A stretch of DNA of 64,000 bases from JARRNJ01 sp037385045 (lineage in GTDB: Bacteria; Pseudomonadota; Gammaproteobacteria; JASBUN01). The notes under the pieces were generated by a model. It had not been told where the DNA came from, did not search any database, and was given only the letters and a program-made list of their open reading frames with translations. Location: contig JARRNJ010000001.1 in assembly GCA_037385045.1 (NCBI GenBank), positions 1 through 64,000 on the forward strand. Reading direction: 5' to 3'. The position numbers and the translations under genes are program-made. How positions within the stretch are numbered: position 1 is the first letter of the stretch; each line of letters begins with the position of its first letter. Positions 33,600 to 42,361 of this stretch are shown here, piece by piece.

Positions 33600-34646
33600 T
33601 CAGTTGTTGAACAGCATGACGTCGGCCACCGCCTGCGCCCAGTTGGAAAACTGCGGCACCGCGAACAACTCCTCGCCGATGGCACGGTGCATATCGGAAA
33701 CCAGCATCACGCCCATCTCCCGCTGGGGAAAGCGGCCGGCGAAATCGAGAATATTGCCGATCACGGTGGCGGCGTCGTCGGTGTCCCGGGCTTTGATCGC
33801 CCGTCCCACCAGCGCCGATGCCACAGCGTATTGCAGGTCGATTTCGTTGGGTACCGGCATCGCTTCGCCGCGGGCGATGGCGTCGATATCCGGCAGCTTG
33901 TCCAGATTGTCAACGAAGGCCGCGGCCTCGATGCCGGCCGCCGGACCGACGCAGGCCTGCAGCGCACCGAGCAGCATCTCCCGGTGATCGCCGAACTTGT
34001 GCAGGGCCCGGTGCGCGAACTCCCACGACCGGGGCGACGGGAAAGCGGTCGGGTTGTGGGCCGGATCGAAATCGAACAGCAGCTCGGGGCGGAAGCGCAG
34101 GAAACCGATCAGGCGCTCGTCGATGGCGTGCTGGTAGGCCCATGCGACCCAGTCGTCGAGATTCACTTCCAGCTCGAAATGGGAAAAGCGGTTGGCCAGC
34201 GGCGCCGGCATGCTGTAGGTCACGCCGCGGTCGCCCTGGCGGTTGCCGGCGGCGAAAATCGCCCAACCGTCAGGCACCCGGTAGGCGCCGAGCCGCCGGT
34301 CCAGAATCAGCTGGTAGGCGGCGGCCGAAACGCTGGGCGGTGCGGAGGTGATTTCGTCCAGGAACAGGATGCCTTCGGCGCCGTGCCGGTCCGCATCGGG
34401 AAGCATTGCCGGAACCGCCCATTCCACGTGTTCGCCGACCCGGAACGGGATCCCCCGCAGGTCACTGGGCTCCATCTGTGACAGGCGGATATCGATGACG
34501 GGGATGGCATGCTTCTCCCCCACCTGGGCCACGATTTGCGACTTGCCCACGCCGGGGGGGCCCCACAGCATCACCGGCGTGTGATGCCCGCTGCGGGTGC
34601 TGAGGAACTCGCGCTCCAGAATGAGGAACAACTGTGCCGGGCGCAT
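33600..34646 (-). CDS. MoxR-family AAA+ ATPase
   Basis: This 348-residue AAA+ ATPase has Walker A GPPGVGKS (residues 29-36), Walker B ILFLDE (near 92) and the sensor region FAAGNRQGD. MoxR ATPases work with VWA-domain proteins to remodel or mature other proteins or complexes. The VWA/HExxH gene follows at 43 nt on the same strand, so the two form an operon. The ATG at 34646 is preceded by GGAGG at short distance. Upstream is an AT-rich stretch that probably holds the promoter. Confidence 0.92.
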   Translation of the reverse strand: MRPAQLFLILEREFLSTRSGHHTPVMLWGPPGVGKSQIVAQVGEKHAIPVIDIRLSQMEPSDLRGIPFRVGEHVEWAVPAMLPDADRHGAEGILFLDEITSAPPSVSAAAYQLILDRRLGAYRVPDGWAIFAAGNRQGDRGVTYSMPAPLANRFSHFELEVNLDDWVAWAYQHAIDERLIGFLRFRPELLFDFDPAHNPTAFPSPRSWEFAHRALHKFGDHREMLLGALQACVGPAAGIEAAAFVDNLDKLPDIDAIARGEAMPVPNEIDLQYAVASALVGRAIKARDTDDAATVIGNILDFAGRFPQREMGVMLVSDMHRAIGEELFAVPQFSNWAQAVADVMLFNN

Positions 34647-34660
34647 ACCGCCTCCGTCTA

Positions 34661-34740
34661 TACACTTAGTAAAAATACGGGAAAAAACCCAACTGCTTTA
34701 ATAGGATATCAAAAAACATCCGCATTAGACGATTCTAATT
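34661..34740 (-). promoter_or_regulatory. AT-rich probable promoter region of the moxR operon
   Basis: This 80-nt stretch is strikingly AT-rich against its GC-rich surroundings. It contains ATTAGA (34724-34729) and TCTAAT (34734-34739), a perfect inverted repeat with a four-base centre that could be an operator. Several A/T-rich hexamers such as TTGATA and TATAGA occur on the minus strand, but I cannot fix one -35/-10 pair. It lies between the end of the Nudix gene and the moxR start. Confidence 0.45.
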
Positions 34741-34776
34741 TGGCGGACCCGCATCCATCCGGGAGTCCGGCGGGGT

Positions 34777-35211
34777 TCAGAGGCGCAGCGGCGCGAGGTG
34801 CCCGGCGCTGCGGAAGCGCCGGTAATCGGCGAGGATCAGTTGGTGGTCGAACACCAGCGAGGGCGGCCGGGCAGGATCGAACACATCGGCGGACTTGGCG
34901 TCGTCCCGGGCCCGCGGCACCCCGTGCGCCTCGCCCACGTACACCACGCTGACGGTATGTCCGCGCGGATCCCGCTGCGGCGAGGAATAGACCCCCAACA
35001 ACACCCTCAGGGTGACATCAAGGCTCGTCTCCTCCCGGGCCTCGCGGATTGCCGCCTGCTCCGCGGTTTCGCCCACGTCCACGAATCCGCCTGGCAGCGC
35101 CCAACCGAGGGGCGGGTTGCGCCGCTCGATGAGGACAATGGGCCGCCCGTCACGGTCCGGCAGCTCGATGACGACATCGACGGTCAGCAGCGGCGTCACC
35201 GGTCTGCTCAT
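34777..35211 (-). CDS. Nudix hydrolase
   Basis: This 144-residue protein has a complete Nudix box (residues about 41-63): GGFVDVGE, then REAREET. This is the divalent-metal site that hydrolyses nucleoside diphosphates linked to another group. The preceding VLIERRNPPLGWALP segment is typical of ADP-ribose pyrophosphatase-like and broad housekeeping members. The substrate cannot be told from sequence. It lies 48 nt downstream of hslR on the same strand. Confidence 0.9.
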   Translation of the reverse strand: MSRPVTPLLTVDVVIELPDRDGRPIVLIERRNPPLGWALPGGFVDVGETAEQAAIREAREETSLDVTLRVLLGVYSSPQRDPRGHTVSVVYVGEAHGVPRARDDAKSADVFDPARPPSLVFDHQLILADYRRFRSAGHLAPLRL

Positions 35212-35259
35212 GGCACCTCCCAGTCAACCTAGAACGCGGGCTGCAAACCGCGACGGGAA

Positions 35260-35667
35260 TCAGTCCTGGCTGCGGCGAAAGCGGATAATGTGCCGCCGGT
35301 CCCGCTTGCTGGGCCGTCCACGGGTCTGGGGTACGGCCGCCTGGGCCAGCTTGCGCTCTACGGCCAGGCGCTCCCGGGCCGCAATGCTGGCCTCGGTCTC
35401 TTCGTACAATTGCTGCGCAACCGGCGCCGGACCGCGGCGCTCCGACAGGTCACGGACGTGAACCACCGATTCCAGCGCACCGCGCCGCACCCGCAGCTCG
35501 TCGCCGATGCGCACCGGGCGCGACGGTTTGCAGCGCTGACCGTTGACGTGCACGTGTCCGCCGTTGACCGCCTCTACCGCCAGCGCACGGGTCTTGAAGA
35601 ACCGCGCGGCCCACAGCCACTTGTCGAGCCGCACCGATTCACCGGCGGTTGTGTCCGAAGCGCCCAC
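35260..35667 (-). CDS. hslR: Heat shock protein 15 (S4 domain)
   Basis: Hsp15 binds 50S subunits that carry stalled nascent chains and helps recycle them. The 135-residue protein has the S4 RNA-binding domain at the N-terminus (VRLDKWLWAARFFKTR, then the NGQRCKPSRPVRIGD turn) and a basic C-terminal tail with GRPSKRDRR. Length and layout match HslR. It follows the bactofilin gene by 11 nt, and the heat-shock gene htpG lies upstream on the same strand. Confidence 0.93.
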   Translation of the reverse strand: MGASDTTAGESVRLDKWLWAARFFKTRALAVEAVNGGHVHVNGQRCKPSRPVRIGDELRVRRGALESVVHVRDLSERRGPAPVAQQLYEETEASIAARERLAVERKLAQAAVPQTRGRPSKRDRRHIIRFRRSQD

Positions 35668-35678
35668 CCTGGCCCATC

Positions 35679-36086
35679 CTAGGCGCCGGCTCCGCGGCGA
35701 TCGCGAAAGTGCATCGGCTCCCCGTTGCCGGCCGTGGTCTGCACCTCTCCGTCACAGACGGCGCCCTCGGCGATAGAGATACTGGCGCCGCGGACATTGC
35801 CGCGAATCCCGGCGCTGGCAGCGAGTTCCAGGCGCTCGCGGGCATGAATCTCCCCTTCGACCTCACCGGCAACGATGACGTTGCGCGCATCGATCCTGCC
35901 ATGCCAGCTGCCGCCGCGCTCGACCACCACCGTGGCTTCGAGCCGGCAGTCGCCCTCGATGCGGCCGTATACGATACACCCGGCGTCGCCGGACACGGTC
36001 CCGGTGAACACGGTTCCCGCCGCCACAATGGTGGCGGACTGGCTGGCGCGGTCGCGCAGGCGGCGTTTGTCGACAGACGAGTTCAT
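35679..36086 (-). CDS. Bactofilin-family protein
   Basis: Bactofilins are beta-helical proteins that polymerise without nucleotide and organise cell-shape or envelope functions. This 135-residue protein has the short polar N-terminal tail and then the repeating hydrophobic turns of the DUF583 core (TVFTGTVSGDAGCIVYGRIEG, VIVAGEVEGEIHA and so on, described here in pieces). The C-terminal tail is short and basic. No peptidoglycan hydrolase of the type often encoded next to bactofilins is adjacent, so the role is open. Confidence 0.88.
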   Translation of the reverse strand: MNSSVDKRRLRDRASQSATIVAAGTVFTGTVSGDAGCIVYGRIEGDCRLEATVVVERGGSWHGRIDARNVIVAGEVEGEIHARERLELAASAGIRGNVRGASISIAEGAVCDGEVQTTAGNGEPMHFRDRRGAGA

Positions 36087-36216
36087 CGGTTTGAGTCCCT
36101 TGGTTGCACTGGCGCGGGCCGCACCTTCAGGCCTGCTGGCCCTTGAACGCCGGAGGGGGCCAGTCTAACGCATTCGGTGCCCATGGGAAGCACGGCGCCG
36201 CACCTTGGCGGCCATA

Positions 36217-38103
36217 TCAGTCGGCCAGAGTCAGGAGCAGCTGATTGAGGCGGTGCACGAACGCGGCCGGGTCTTCCAGCTGCCCGCCTTCGCTCAGCAA
36301 CGCCTGCTCGAACAACAGGCCGCTCCAATCGCCGAAGCGCTGCTCGTCCTGCACTTCCCCGAGCCGCTTCACCAGCGGGTGCTGCGGGTTGATCTCCAGG
36401 GTCGGCTGCGCCGACGGCACGTCATGACCCGCCTGCTTGAGCAGCTTCTGGAAGCTCACCGCCATGTCGTGCTCTTCCACCACCAGGCAGGACGGCGAAT
36501 CGGTCAGACGGTGGCTGATGCGCACTTCCTTGACCCGTTCGCCAAGGCTGTCTTTCATGCGCCGCAACAGATCCTTGTGCTCGTCCGCGGCCTTCTCGAT
36601 TTCCTGTTTCTCTTCCTGTCCTTCCAGGTCGCCCAGATCGAGGGCGCCTTTGGCGACATGCTGCAGCTTCTTGCCCTCGAACTCCGCCAGGTGGGAGATC
36701 ATCCATTCGTCGACGCGCTCCGAGAGCAGCAGCACCTCGATGCCCTTGTTGCGGAAGACCTCCAGATGGGGACTGTGCTTGGCGGCGGTGAAGCTGTCTG
36801 CGGTGATGTAGTAGATCTTGTCCTGGCCTTCGGCCATGCGCGAGACATAGTCCTCCAGGGACACGTTCTGCTCGTCACCTTCATTGTGCGTGGAGGCGAA
36901 GCGCAGCAGCTTGGCCAGGCGATCGCGGTTGGCAAAGTCCTCGCCCAGGCCCTCTTTCATCACCGGGCCGAACTCCTGCCAGTACGAGCGGTACTGCTCC
37001 GGCGCGTCCTTGGCCATGGCCTCGAGCGCGCCCAGGATGCGCTTCACCGAAGCGGCGCGGATGGTGTCGATCATGCGGTTGTGCTGCAGCAGTTCCCGCG
37101 ACACGTTCAGCGGCAGGTCGTCGGAGTCCACTACCCCGCGGATGAAGCGCAGGTAATTGGGCATCAGCTGGGCGGCATCATCCATGATGAACACCCGGCG
37201 CACATAGAGCTTCACCCCGTGGCGCCGCTCCCGGTCCCAGATATCGAACGGCGCCCGCTTGGGAATGTAGAACAGGGTCGTGTACGCCTGGGTGCCCTCC
37301 ACATGATTGTGGAGATGCAGCAGCGGGTCGTCGAAGTCATGGGCGACGTGTTTGTAGAACTCGGCGTATTCTTCGCCGGTAATCTCGTTCTTCGGTCGGG
37401 CCCACAGCGCCGCCGCCTGATTGACCACCTCCTCCTCGTCCTTCTTCTCCTCGTCGGTGGAGGGCATCAGGATCGGCAGGCTGATGTGATCGGAGTAGGT
37501 CTTGATGATATGGCGCAGGCGGAATGCATCGAGGAATTCCTCCTCGCCTTCCTTGAGGTGCAGCACCACCTCCGTGCCGCGGGCCTGGCGTTCAACGGTC
37601 TCGAGCGTGTAGGCGCCCCCACCGTCCGACTCCCAGCGCACGCCGTGCTCCGGTCCGAGGCCGGCGCGGCGTGTGGTCAGGGTGACGCGGTCGGCGACAA
37701 TGAAAGACGAATAGAAGCCGACACCGAACTGGCCGATCAGCTTTGCATCTTTGGCCTGGTCCCCGGTGAGGGATTGGAAGAAGTGCTGGGTACCCGACTT
37801 GGCTATCGTGCCGATGTTCTCCATCACCTCGGCGCGGTTCATCCCGACGCCGTTGTCGGTGATCGTCACCGTGCGCTGTTCCTTGTCGAAGCTGACGTGA
37901 ATCGCCAGGTTCGAATCACCTTCGTAAAGACCGTCGTCGGTCAGGGCCTCGAAGCGCAGCTTGTCGCAGGCGTCCGAGGCGTTGGAGATCAGCTCGCGGA
38001 GAAAGATCTCCTTGTTCGAATACAGGGAGTGGATCATCAGGTGCAGCAGCTGCTGCACCTCGGTCTGGAAATCCAGCGTTTCCCGGTGGGCTTCAACACT
38101 CAT
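36217..38103 (-). CDS. htpG: Chaperone HtpG (Hsp90)
   Basis: HtpG is the bacterial Hsp90, an ATP-dependent homodimeric chaperone. The 628-residue protein has the GHKL ATP site in the N-terminal domain (LRELISNASDACDKLR near residue 28, DNGVGM near 80, GQFGVGFYSSF near 120), the middle domain, and a dimerisation domain to the C-terminus. The ATG at 38103 is fixed by an AAAGGAGAA ribosome-binding site and the MSVEAHRETLDFQ start. A sigma-32-type promoter lies 67-93 nt upstream. The antisense open frame of about 700 codons is a shadow. Confidence 0.97.
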   Translation of the reverse strand: MSVEAHRETLDFQTEVQQLLHLMIHSLYSNKEIFLRELISNASDACDKLRFEALTDDGLYEGDSNLAIHVSFDKEQRTVTITDNGVGMNRAEVMENIGTIAKSGTQHFFQSLTGDQAKDAKLIGQFGVGFYSSFIVADRVTLTTRRAGLGPEHGVRWESDGGGAYTLETVERQARGTEVVLHLKEGEEEFLDAFRLRHIIKTYSDHISLPILMPSTDEEKKDEEEVVNQAAALWARPKNEITGEEYAEFYKHVAHDFDDPLLHLHNHVEGTQAYTTLFYIPKRAPFDIWDRERRHGVKLYVRRVFIMDDAAQLMPNYLRFIRGVVDSDDLPLNVSRELLQHNRMIDTIRAASVKRILGALEAMAKDAPEQYRSYWQEFGPVMKEGLGEDFANRDRLAKLLRFASTHNEGDEQNVSLEDYVSRMAEGQDKIYYITADSFTAAKHSPHLEVFRNKGIEVLLLSERVDEWMISHLAEFEGKKLQHVAKGALDLGDLEGQEEKQEIEKAADEHKDLLRRMKDSLGERVKEVRISHRLTDSPSCLVVEEHDMAVSFQKLLKQAGHDVPSAQPTLEINPQHPLVKRLGEVQDEQRFGDWSGLLFEQALLSEGGQLEDPAAFVHRLNQLLLTLAD

Positions 38104-38169
38104 GGTTCTCGATTCTCCTTTCGCCGCGGCGGGGCCGTCGGCTCCCGTAGATCGCTTCACCGGCAACGG

Positions 38170-38196
38170 ATGGGGGCACAAACGACGATTTTCAAC
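38170..38196 (-). promoter_or_regulatory. Sigma-32-type heat-shock promoter of htpG
   Basis: On the minus strand GTTGAAA (plus 38190-38196) is followed after 14 nt by CCCCAT (plus 38170-38175). This matches the RpoH consensus (CTTGAAA, 11-16 nt, CCCCAT) at all but one position. It lies in the gap between ogt and htpG, with a leader of about 60 nt. It is the best-supported promoter in the window. Confidence 0.8.
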
Positions 38197-38210
38197 CCAA
38201 CCGGCGGCGC

Positions 38211-38696
38211 CTATTTCTCGGCCGCCCCCTCGTGGGCCAACAGCCAGCGTTTGCGCGCGAGCTCGGGTCCCTCCGTCTGCCCGCCAAAGCCGCCGATGCC
38301 GGTACGCGCCACCACCCGATGACAGGGCACCACCACCGGTACGGGATTGGCACGGCAGGCTGCGCCGATCGCCCGCGGTGCGCTGCCGAGTTCCCGCGCC
38401 AGATCGCCGTAGGTGCGGGTGCGCCCCGGCGGGATGGCACGCAACGCGCTCCAGACCCGCTGCTGGAACGGGGTTCCCTGCAGATCCAGCGCCAGCCTGA
38501 ACCGATAGCACGGATCGCGCTCGTAGGCCTGCAGCTGGCGCGCCACTTCCTGAGCGAAATCGTCGGAGGGCGCCAGCAGCGCGGCATCGGCACCCAGAAA
38601 ATCGATGGCCTGCAGGCGGCCTGCGGCGGTGCATACGCCCAGGCGCCCGTAGGGCGCCGCGATCACCGCCTGATACCGGTGCGCCCCGGGCTTCAT
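38211..38696 (-). CDS. ogt: Methylated-DNA-protein cysteine methyltransferase
   Basis: This 161-residue suicide enzyme removes methyl groups from O6-methylguanine in DNA. It has the acceptor motif PCHRV with the nucleophile at C125, the helix-turn-helix recognition segment RTYGDLAREL, and the arginine-finger-like IGAACRANP stretch. The ATG at 38696 overlaps the stop of the TPR gene in an ATGA junction, so translation is coupled. It lacks an Ada-type N-terminal domain, so the alkylation response is not encoded here. htpG has its own promoter downstream. Confidence 0.94.
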   Translation of the reverse strand: MKPGAHRYQAVIAAPYGRLGVCTAAGRLQAIDFLGADAALLAPSDDFAQEVARQLQAYERDPCYRFRLALDLQGTPFQQRVWSALRAIPPGRTRTYGDLARELGSAPRAIGAACRANPVPVVVPCHRVVARTGIGGFGGQTEGPELARKRWLLAHEGAAEK

Positions 38697-40525
38697 TTCA
38701 CCGCGCCGGCCTCCTTGCCCGATCCGGCGGGCTCCGTCCCGGCCGGGTGCAGCCACAGCTGCTGCAGTTTGCTGTTGAGCACCGCCCGTCGGCTGGGGTC
38801 CTTGGTCGCCTTCAGCAGCTGCAGGTAGATGGTACGGGCATCGTGGTACAACCCGGCCTTGGTCAACGCCTCGGCCGCCTGGTAGCGGGCGGTCTGCCCC
38901 CAGGGATCCATGGCTTTCGGGTCCACCAGACCCGCCGAGCGCAGGTAAAGACGCGCTGCTTGCTCATAGTTGCCCAGGGCTTTGTAGGAATCGGCGGTCC
39001 AGTACAGGACTTCGCGGTGCAGCTGGGGCTTGTGCCCCTTCAGCGGCAGACTGCGAAACAGCGCAATGGCGTCCTTGTTGCGACCCACGCTTTGCAGGTC
39101 AAACAACACCTGCATCAGGCGGTCGATCTGCTTGCGCGGCATCTTGCGATTGCGCTCCAGCAACTGCTTCAGGGCCTGGACGCCGGCATCGTAGTTGCCG
39201 CCCATAATCAGGATGCGCGCCCGGCGCATGTGCCAGAACAGTCTGTCGGCCCCTTTCGGCGGCGTGTCGAGATCGCCCATCAGGCGTGCGGCCAGTTTGA
39301 TATCGGCATGGGCCAGAGCGTCATCCACCAATTTGCGGCGCACTGCGGTCGGCAGCTGGCTGGCCCGTCCGTAGGGATTGGAATGCAGATACAAAGCATG
39401 CAGCAAGGCGATGCCACCCTTGCCATCGGCGATCGCGCCGGCGAACTGTTCGTGGCCCAGCTGGCGACCGCCCGGGCTGGCGCCTTTTACCGCCAGTACC
39501 GCGAACAACGCCCGTGCGCCCACCGGGTCCTTCTTCCTGCGTTTTGTGGCCGCGTCGTACCAGTCCTCGTCGCGGCCGATCAGCAACTGCATCCGGTTGC
39601 CCAACGCTTCGCCGTACTTGAGGTAGGCCTGCCACAACTGATCCCCGGTAACCGCAAACAGATGGTCGCCGCCAGCGCCCGCCGGCACGGCTTCCAGGGC
39701 GTGGGACAGCGCCTCGATATCGGCTTCCGGATCTCCGGCCCGGCGCGCCGCCTCGGCGGCCACCACCCACATGCGATAGGCGTCCAAAGCGCTGATGCGT
39801 TTGCCGCGGGCGCCGCGCGCCGACCAGCGATGAACCATGCGCGGTGAATCCGCGCCGCTGCGCAGCCGCGCGAGATAGTAAAGAGCACGCGCCTCGGGGT
39901 CCTTGTCGCCCTTGAGCAGGCGCCAGGCCTCGCCCGGGCGCCCGCCGCGCAGCAGCACCCGCGCCTGCAACCGGCGCCAGGCGGCGTCGCCGGCACCGTA
40001 ATCCTGCTGATACCGCAGCATGGCGGTCCGCGCATCCTCGACATCGCCCCCGTCCAGATAGGCGCGGATCACCAGGCGGCGCCAGCGCGCCAGGACATCG
40101 GACGACACGTTGCGGCCGTACTCCCAGATCAGCTGGCGCAGCGGACTCAAGGCGGCCTGCCCCCGGCCCTGGGCGATGTAGGCCGAGGCCAGCTGTTCAC
40201 GAGCCCATTGGATGAAATCGTCGTTCAGCCCGCCCGGCAACGCGGACAGGCGCGCGACGATCGCCGCCCAGTCGCGGCTGTCGCGGTAAAGGGCGATGCG
40301 CCGGCGCTCCCAGCGCATCCAGCCGGGCGCATCGGTCCCGGGATCGGGCTGCTCGCGGTCCATGAAATGCAGCGCCAGACGCGGCGCGCCCTCCTGAGCC
40401 AGCGCCACGACCCGCGCCAGTTCGTCGGCCGCGGCCGGATGCTGCGGCATCGCCAGCGCCACGCACGCGGCCCAAAGGCAGATCCGCAGGCGCGCGCGCC
40501 GTTTCACGGTGTGAGGTGCAGTCAT
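38693..40525 (-). CDS. Secreted TPR-repeat protein
   Basis: This 610-residue protein begins with a basic stretch and a hydrophobic span ending AMPQHPAAADE, a clear signal peptide, so it should be periplasmic. The rest is helical and consistent with tetratricopeptide repeats (for example NYEQAARLYLRSAGL and YHDARTIYLQLLKATKD). No catalytic motif is visible. The ATG at 40525 is just downstream of the rplS terminator. ogt is coupled to its end by a four-base overlap, although a common function is not evident. The exact family is not recognised. Confidence 0.8.
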   Translation of the reverse strand: MTAPHTVKRRARLRICLWAACVALAMPQHPAAADELARVVALAQEGAPRLALHFMDREQPDPGTDAPGWMRWERRRIALYRDSRDWAAIVARLSALPGGLNDDFIQWAREQLASAYIAQGRGQAALSPLRQLIWEYGRNVSSDVLARWRRLVIRAYLDGGDVEDARTAMLRYQQDYGAGDAAWRRLQARVLLRGGRPGEAWRLLKGDKDPEARALYYLARLRSGADSPRMVHRWSARGARGKRISALDAYRMWVVAAEAARRAGDPEADIEALSHALEAVPAGAGGDHLFAVTGDQLWQAYLKYGEALGNRMQLLIGRDEDWYDAATKRRKKDPVGARALFAVLAVKGASPGGRQLGHEQFAGAIADGKGGIALLHALYLHSNPYGRASQLPTAVRRKLVDDALAHADIKLAARLMGDLDTPPKGADRLFWHMRRARILIMGGNYDAGVQALKQLLERNRKMPRKQIDRLMQVLFDLQSVGRNKDAIALFRSLPLKGHKPQLHREVLYWTADSYKALGNYEQAARLYLRSAGLVDPKAMDPWGQTARYQAAEALTKAGLYHDARTIYLQLLKATKDPSRRAVLNSKLQQLWLHPAGTEPAGSGKEAGAVK

Positions 40526-40536
40526 GGACTTCGGCC

Positions 40537-40574
40537 AAAAAAATGCGGGTGTTCCGCGACGGAACACCCGCATT
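40537..40574 (-). terminator. Intrinsic terminator of the rpsP-rimM-trmD-rplS operon
   Basis: A perfect 14-bp stem (40542-40555 with 40561-40574) around a five-base loop is followed on the minus strand by seven T residues (plus 40537-40543 is A7). It lies about 45 nt after the stop of rplS and just before the TPR gene. It is a very strong Rho-independent terminator. Confidence 0.92.
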
Positions 40575-40616
40575 GTAGGATCAAGCACGACCGGCGAACA
40601 GAGCCGGGGCCCACGT

Positions 40617-40973
40617 TCAGTTGCTGCGCGTGAGCTTTTCCTTGATGCGCGCGGCACGGCCCTGCAGCTCCCTTAGATAATAGAGCTTGGCGCGGCGCAC
40701 GTCGCCGCGGCGCTTGACGACGATCGACTCCACCGCCGGACTGTAGGTCTGGAACACGCGTTCCACACCTTCGCCGTGGGAAATCTTGCGTACCGTGAAC
40801 GCGGAATTGAGGCCGCGGTTGCGCTTGGCGATGACCACGCCCTCGAAGGCCTGCAGCCGTTCGCGGCTGCCTTCGACCACCTTCACGTTGACGACCACGG
40901 TGTCGCCGGCTCCGAAATCCGGAACCTCGCGGTTCATCTGCTCCTTCTCGAGCTCTTCGATAATGTTGCTCAT
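40617..40973 (-). CDS. rplS: 50S ribosomal protein L19
   Basis: L19 sits at the 30S-50S interface. The 118-residue protein has the family start SNIIEELEKEQM, the GDTVVVNVKVVEG strand and the RSN-type C-terminal end (ARIKEKL). The ATG at 40973 matches the family start; an ATG two codons earlier is possible. It is the last gene of the conserved rpsP-rimM-trmD-rplS operon and is followed by a strong terminator. Confidence 0.98.
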   Translation of the reverse strand: MSNIIEELEKEQMNREVPDFGAGDTVVVNVKVVEGSRERLQAFEGVVIAKRNRGLNSAFTVRKISHGEGVERVFQTYSPAVESIVVKRRGDVRRAKLYYLRELQGRAARIKEKLTRSN

Positions 40974-40995
40974 GACCAACCCCTTGATACTTGAT

Positions 40996-41748
40996 TCAAT
41001 CCCGTTCGCCGGTGTCTCGCTCGGCGATGAACTCGCGTAACAACCGCTCCTGCTCTTCGGTCAAGCGCAGCCCCTGCAACAGCTCCGGCCGTCTCAACAA
41101 TGTCCGCCCCAGGGCCTGCTTGTGCCGCCACCGGGCGATGGCCTCGTGGTCACCGCTGAGCAGCACTCCGGGCACGCGGCGGCCTTCGAACACCTCCGGC
41201 CGCGTGTAATGCGGATAGTCCAGCAGCCCGTCCATGAACGAATCCTGCTGGGCCGAATCCTCGTCGCCCAACGCCCCCGGCAGCTGCCGGGTCACCGCGT
41301 CGACGATCACCAATGCCGCCAGCTCGCCGCCGCTCAACACGTAGTCGCCGATCGACCATTCCTGGTCGACCTCGGCCTGAACCAGCCGTTCGTCGACCCC
41401 TTCGTAGCGGCCGGCGACCAGAATCAGCCCCGGCAAACCCGCCAGGTACTGCACCCCCTGCTGGTCCAGCCGGCGCCCCTGGGGGCTGAGGTAGATCACC
41501 GGCGTGCCGGGTCGCGCCCGACAGCGCGCCGCGGCAATGGCGTCGCGCGCCGGCTGCACCTTCATTACCATGCCCGGACCGCCGCCGTAGGGCCGGTCAT
41601 CGACCGTGCGGTGGCGGTCATGGGCGAAGTCCCGGGGATTCCAGGCCTGGACCTGGATCACCCCGCTGTCCCGGGCCCGGCCGACGACACCGAAACCCGC
41701 CAGCGTCTCCACCATTTCCGGAAACAACGTAACGACGTCGATTCTCAT
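40996..41748 (-). CDS. trmD: tRNA (guanine-N1)-methyltransferase
   Basis: TrmD methylates G37 next to the anticodon of some tRNAs, preventing +1 frameshifts. The 250-residue protein has the trefoil-knot SPOUT signature SIGDYVLSGGELAA, the DDRPYGGGPGM segment and LSGDHEAIARWR. The ATG at 41748 begins the conserved MRIDVVTLFPEM. The gene lies between rimM (34 nt upstream) and rplS (22 nt downstream) as in the standard operon. Confidence 0.98.
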   Translation of the reverse strand: MRIDVVTLFPEMVETLAGFGVVGRARDSGVIQVQAWNPRDFAHDRHRTVDDRPYGGGPGMVMKVQPARDAIAAARCRARPGTPVIYLSPQGRRLDQQGVQYLAGLPGLILVAGRYEGVDERLVQAEVDQEWSIGDYVLSGGELAALVIVDAVTRQLPGALGDEDSAQQDSFMDGLLDYPHYTRPEVFEGRRVPGVLLSGDHEAIARWRHKQALGRTLLRRPELLQGLRLTEEQERLLREFIAERDTGERD

Positions 41749-41782
41749 GCTGCCGATCCGCCGCCCGTCCACGGCACCGCGT

Positions 41783-42295
41783 TCAGAAATCCGGATCCCA
41801 GTCCACCTGAATCAGGCCCTGTTCCAGATCCACGTCCTTGACGACGTCGCCCCGCAGGTAGGGGATCAACCGTTCCCGCTCCCCGCGCACCACCAGCACG
41901 TCGTTGGCGCCCGTTTCCAGCAGATGGTCCACCGTTCCCAGGTCGGCGCCGCCGGTGGTCACCACCCGCAGGCCCTCCAGGTCGGACCAGTAGTACTCAT
42001 CCGGCTTCAGCGCCGCCAGCTGGTCACGGCGCACGGCAATCTCGGCCCCCACCAGCGCGCTGGCGGCATCGCGATCGTCAACGCCTTCGAGCCGGGCAAT
42101 CACGCCCTTGCCGTGACGCTGCCCTTCGGCGACTTCCATGGCCTGCCATTGGTCCGCAGCCCGCACGTACCAGGGCCGGTACTGCAAAATGTTCTCTCTC
42201 GGGTCGGTGCTCGAGAACACCTTCACCCAACCCCGCACGCCGAACAGGCCGGAAATCCGGCCCATGGTGATCAGCTTGCCCGGCTGCTGCGCCAT
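41783..42295 (-). CDS. rimM: Ribosome maturation factor RimM
   Basis: RimM binds S19 and helps assemble the 30S head. The 170-residue protein has the N-terminal GRISGLFGVRGWVKVFS motif and a C-terminal PRC-barrel domain with RLIPYLRGDVVKDVDL. It follows rpsP by 66 nt and precedes trmD. Length is normal. Confidence 0.97.
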   Translation of the reverse strand: MAQQPGKLITMGRISGLFGVRGWVKVFSSTDPRENILQYRPWYVRAADQWQAMEVAEGQRHGKGVIARLEGVDDRDAASALVGAEIAVRRDQLAALKPDEYYWSDLEGLRVVTTGGADLGTVDHLLETGANDVLVVRGERERLIPYLRGDVVKDVDLEQGLIQVDWDPDF

Positions 42296-42361
42296 AAGAC
42301 TCGCGCCGTCGCCCGTTGGAAGCCTGCCCGCGCGGGGCGCCCGAGCACGCCGGCCCTGCGG

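Noticed and set aside
36205..38322. 705-codon plus-strand open frame opposite htpG
   Set aside because: It is a shadow of htpG, with no motif and no ribosome-binding site.
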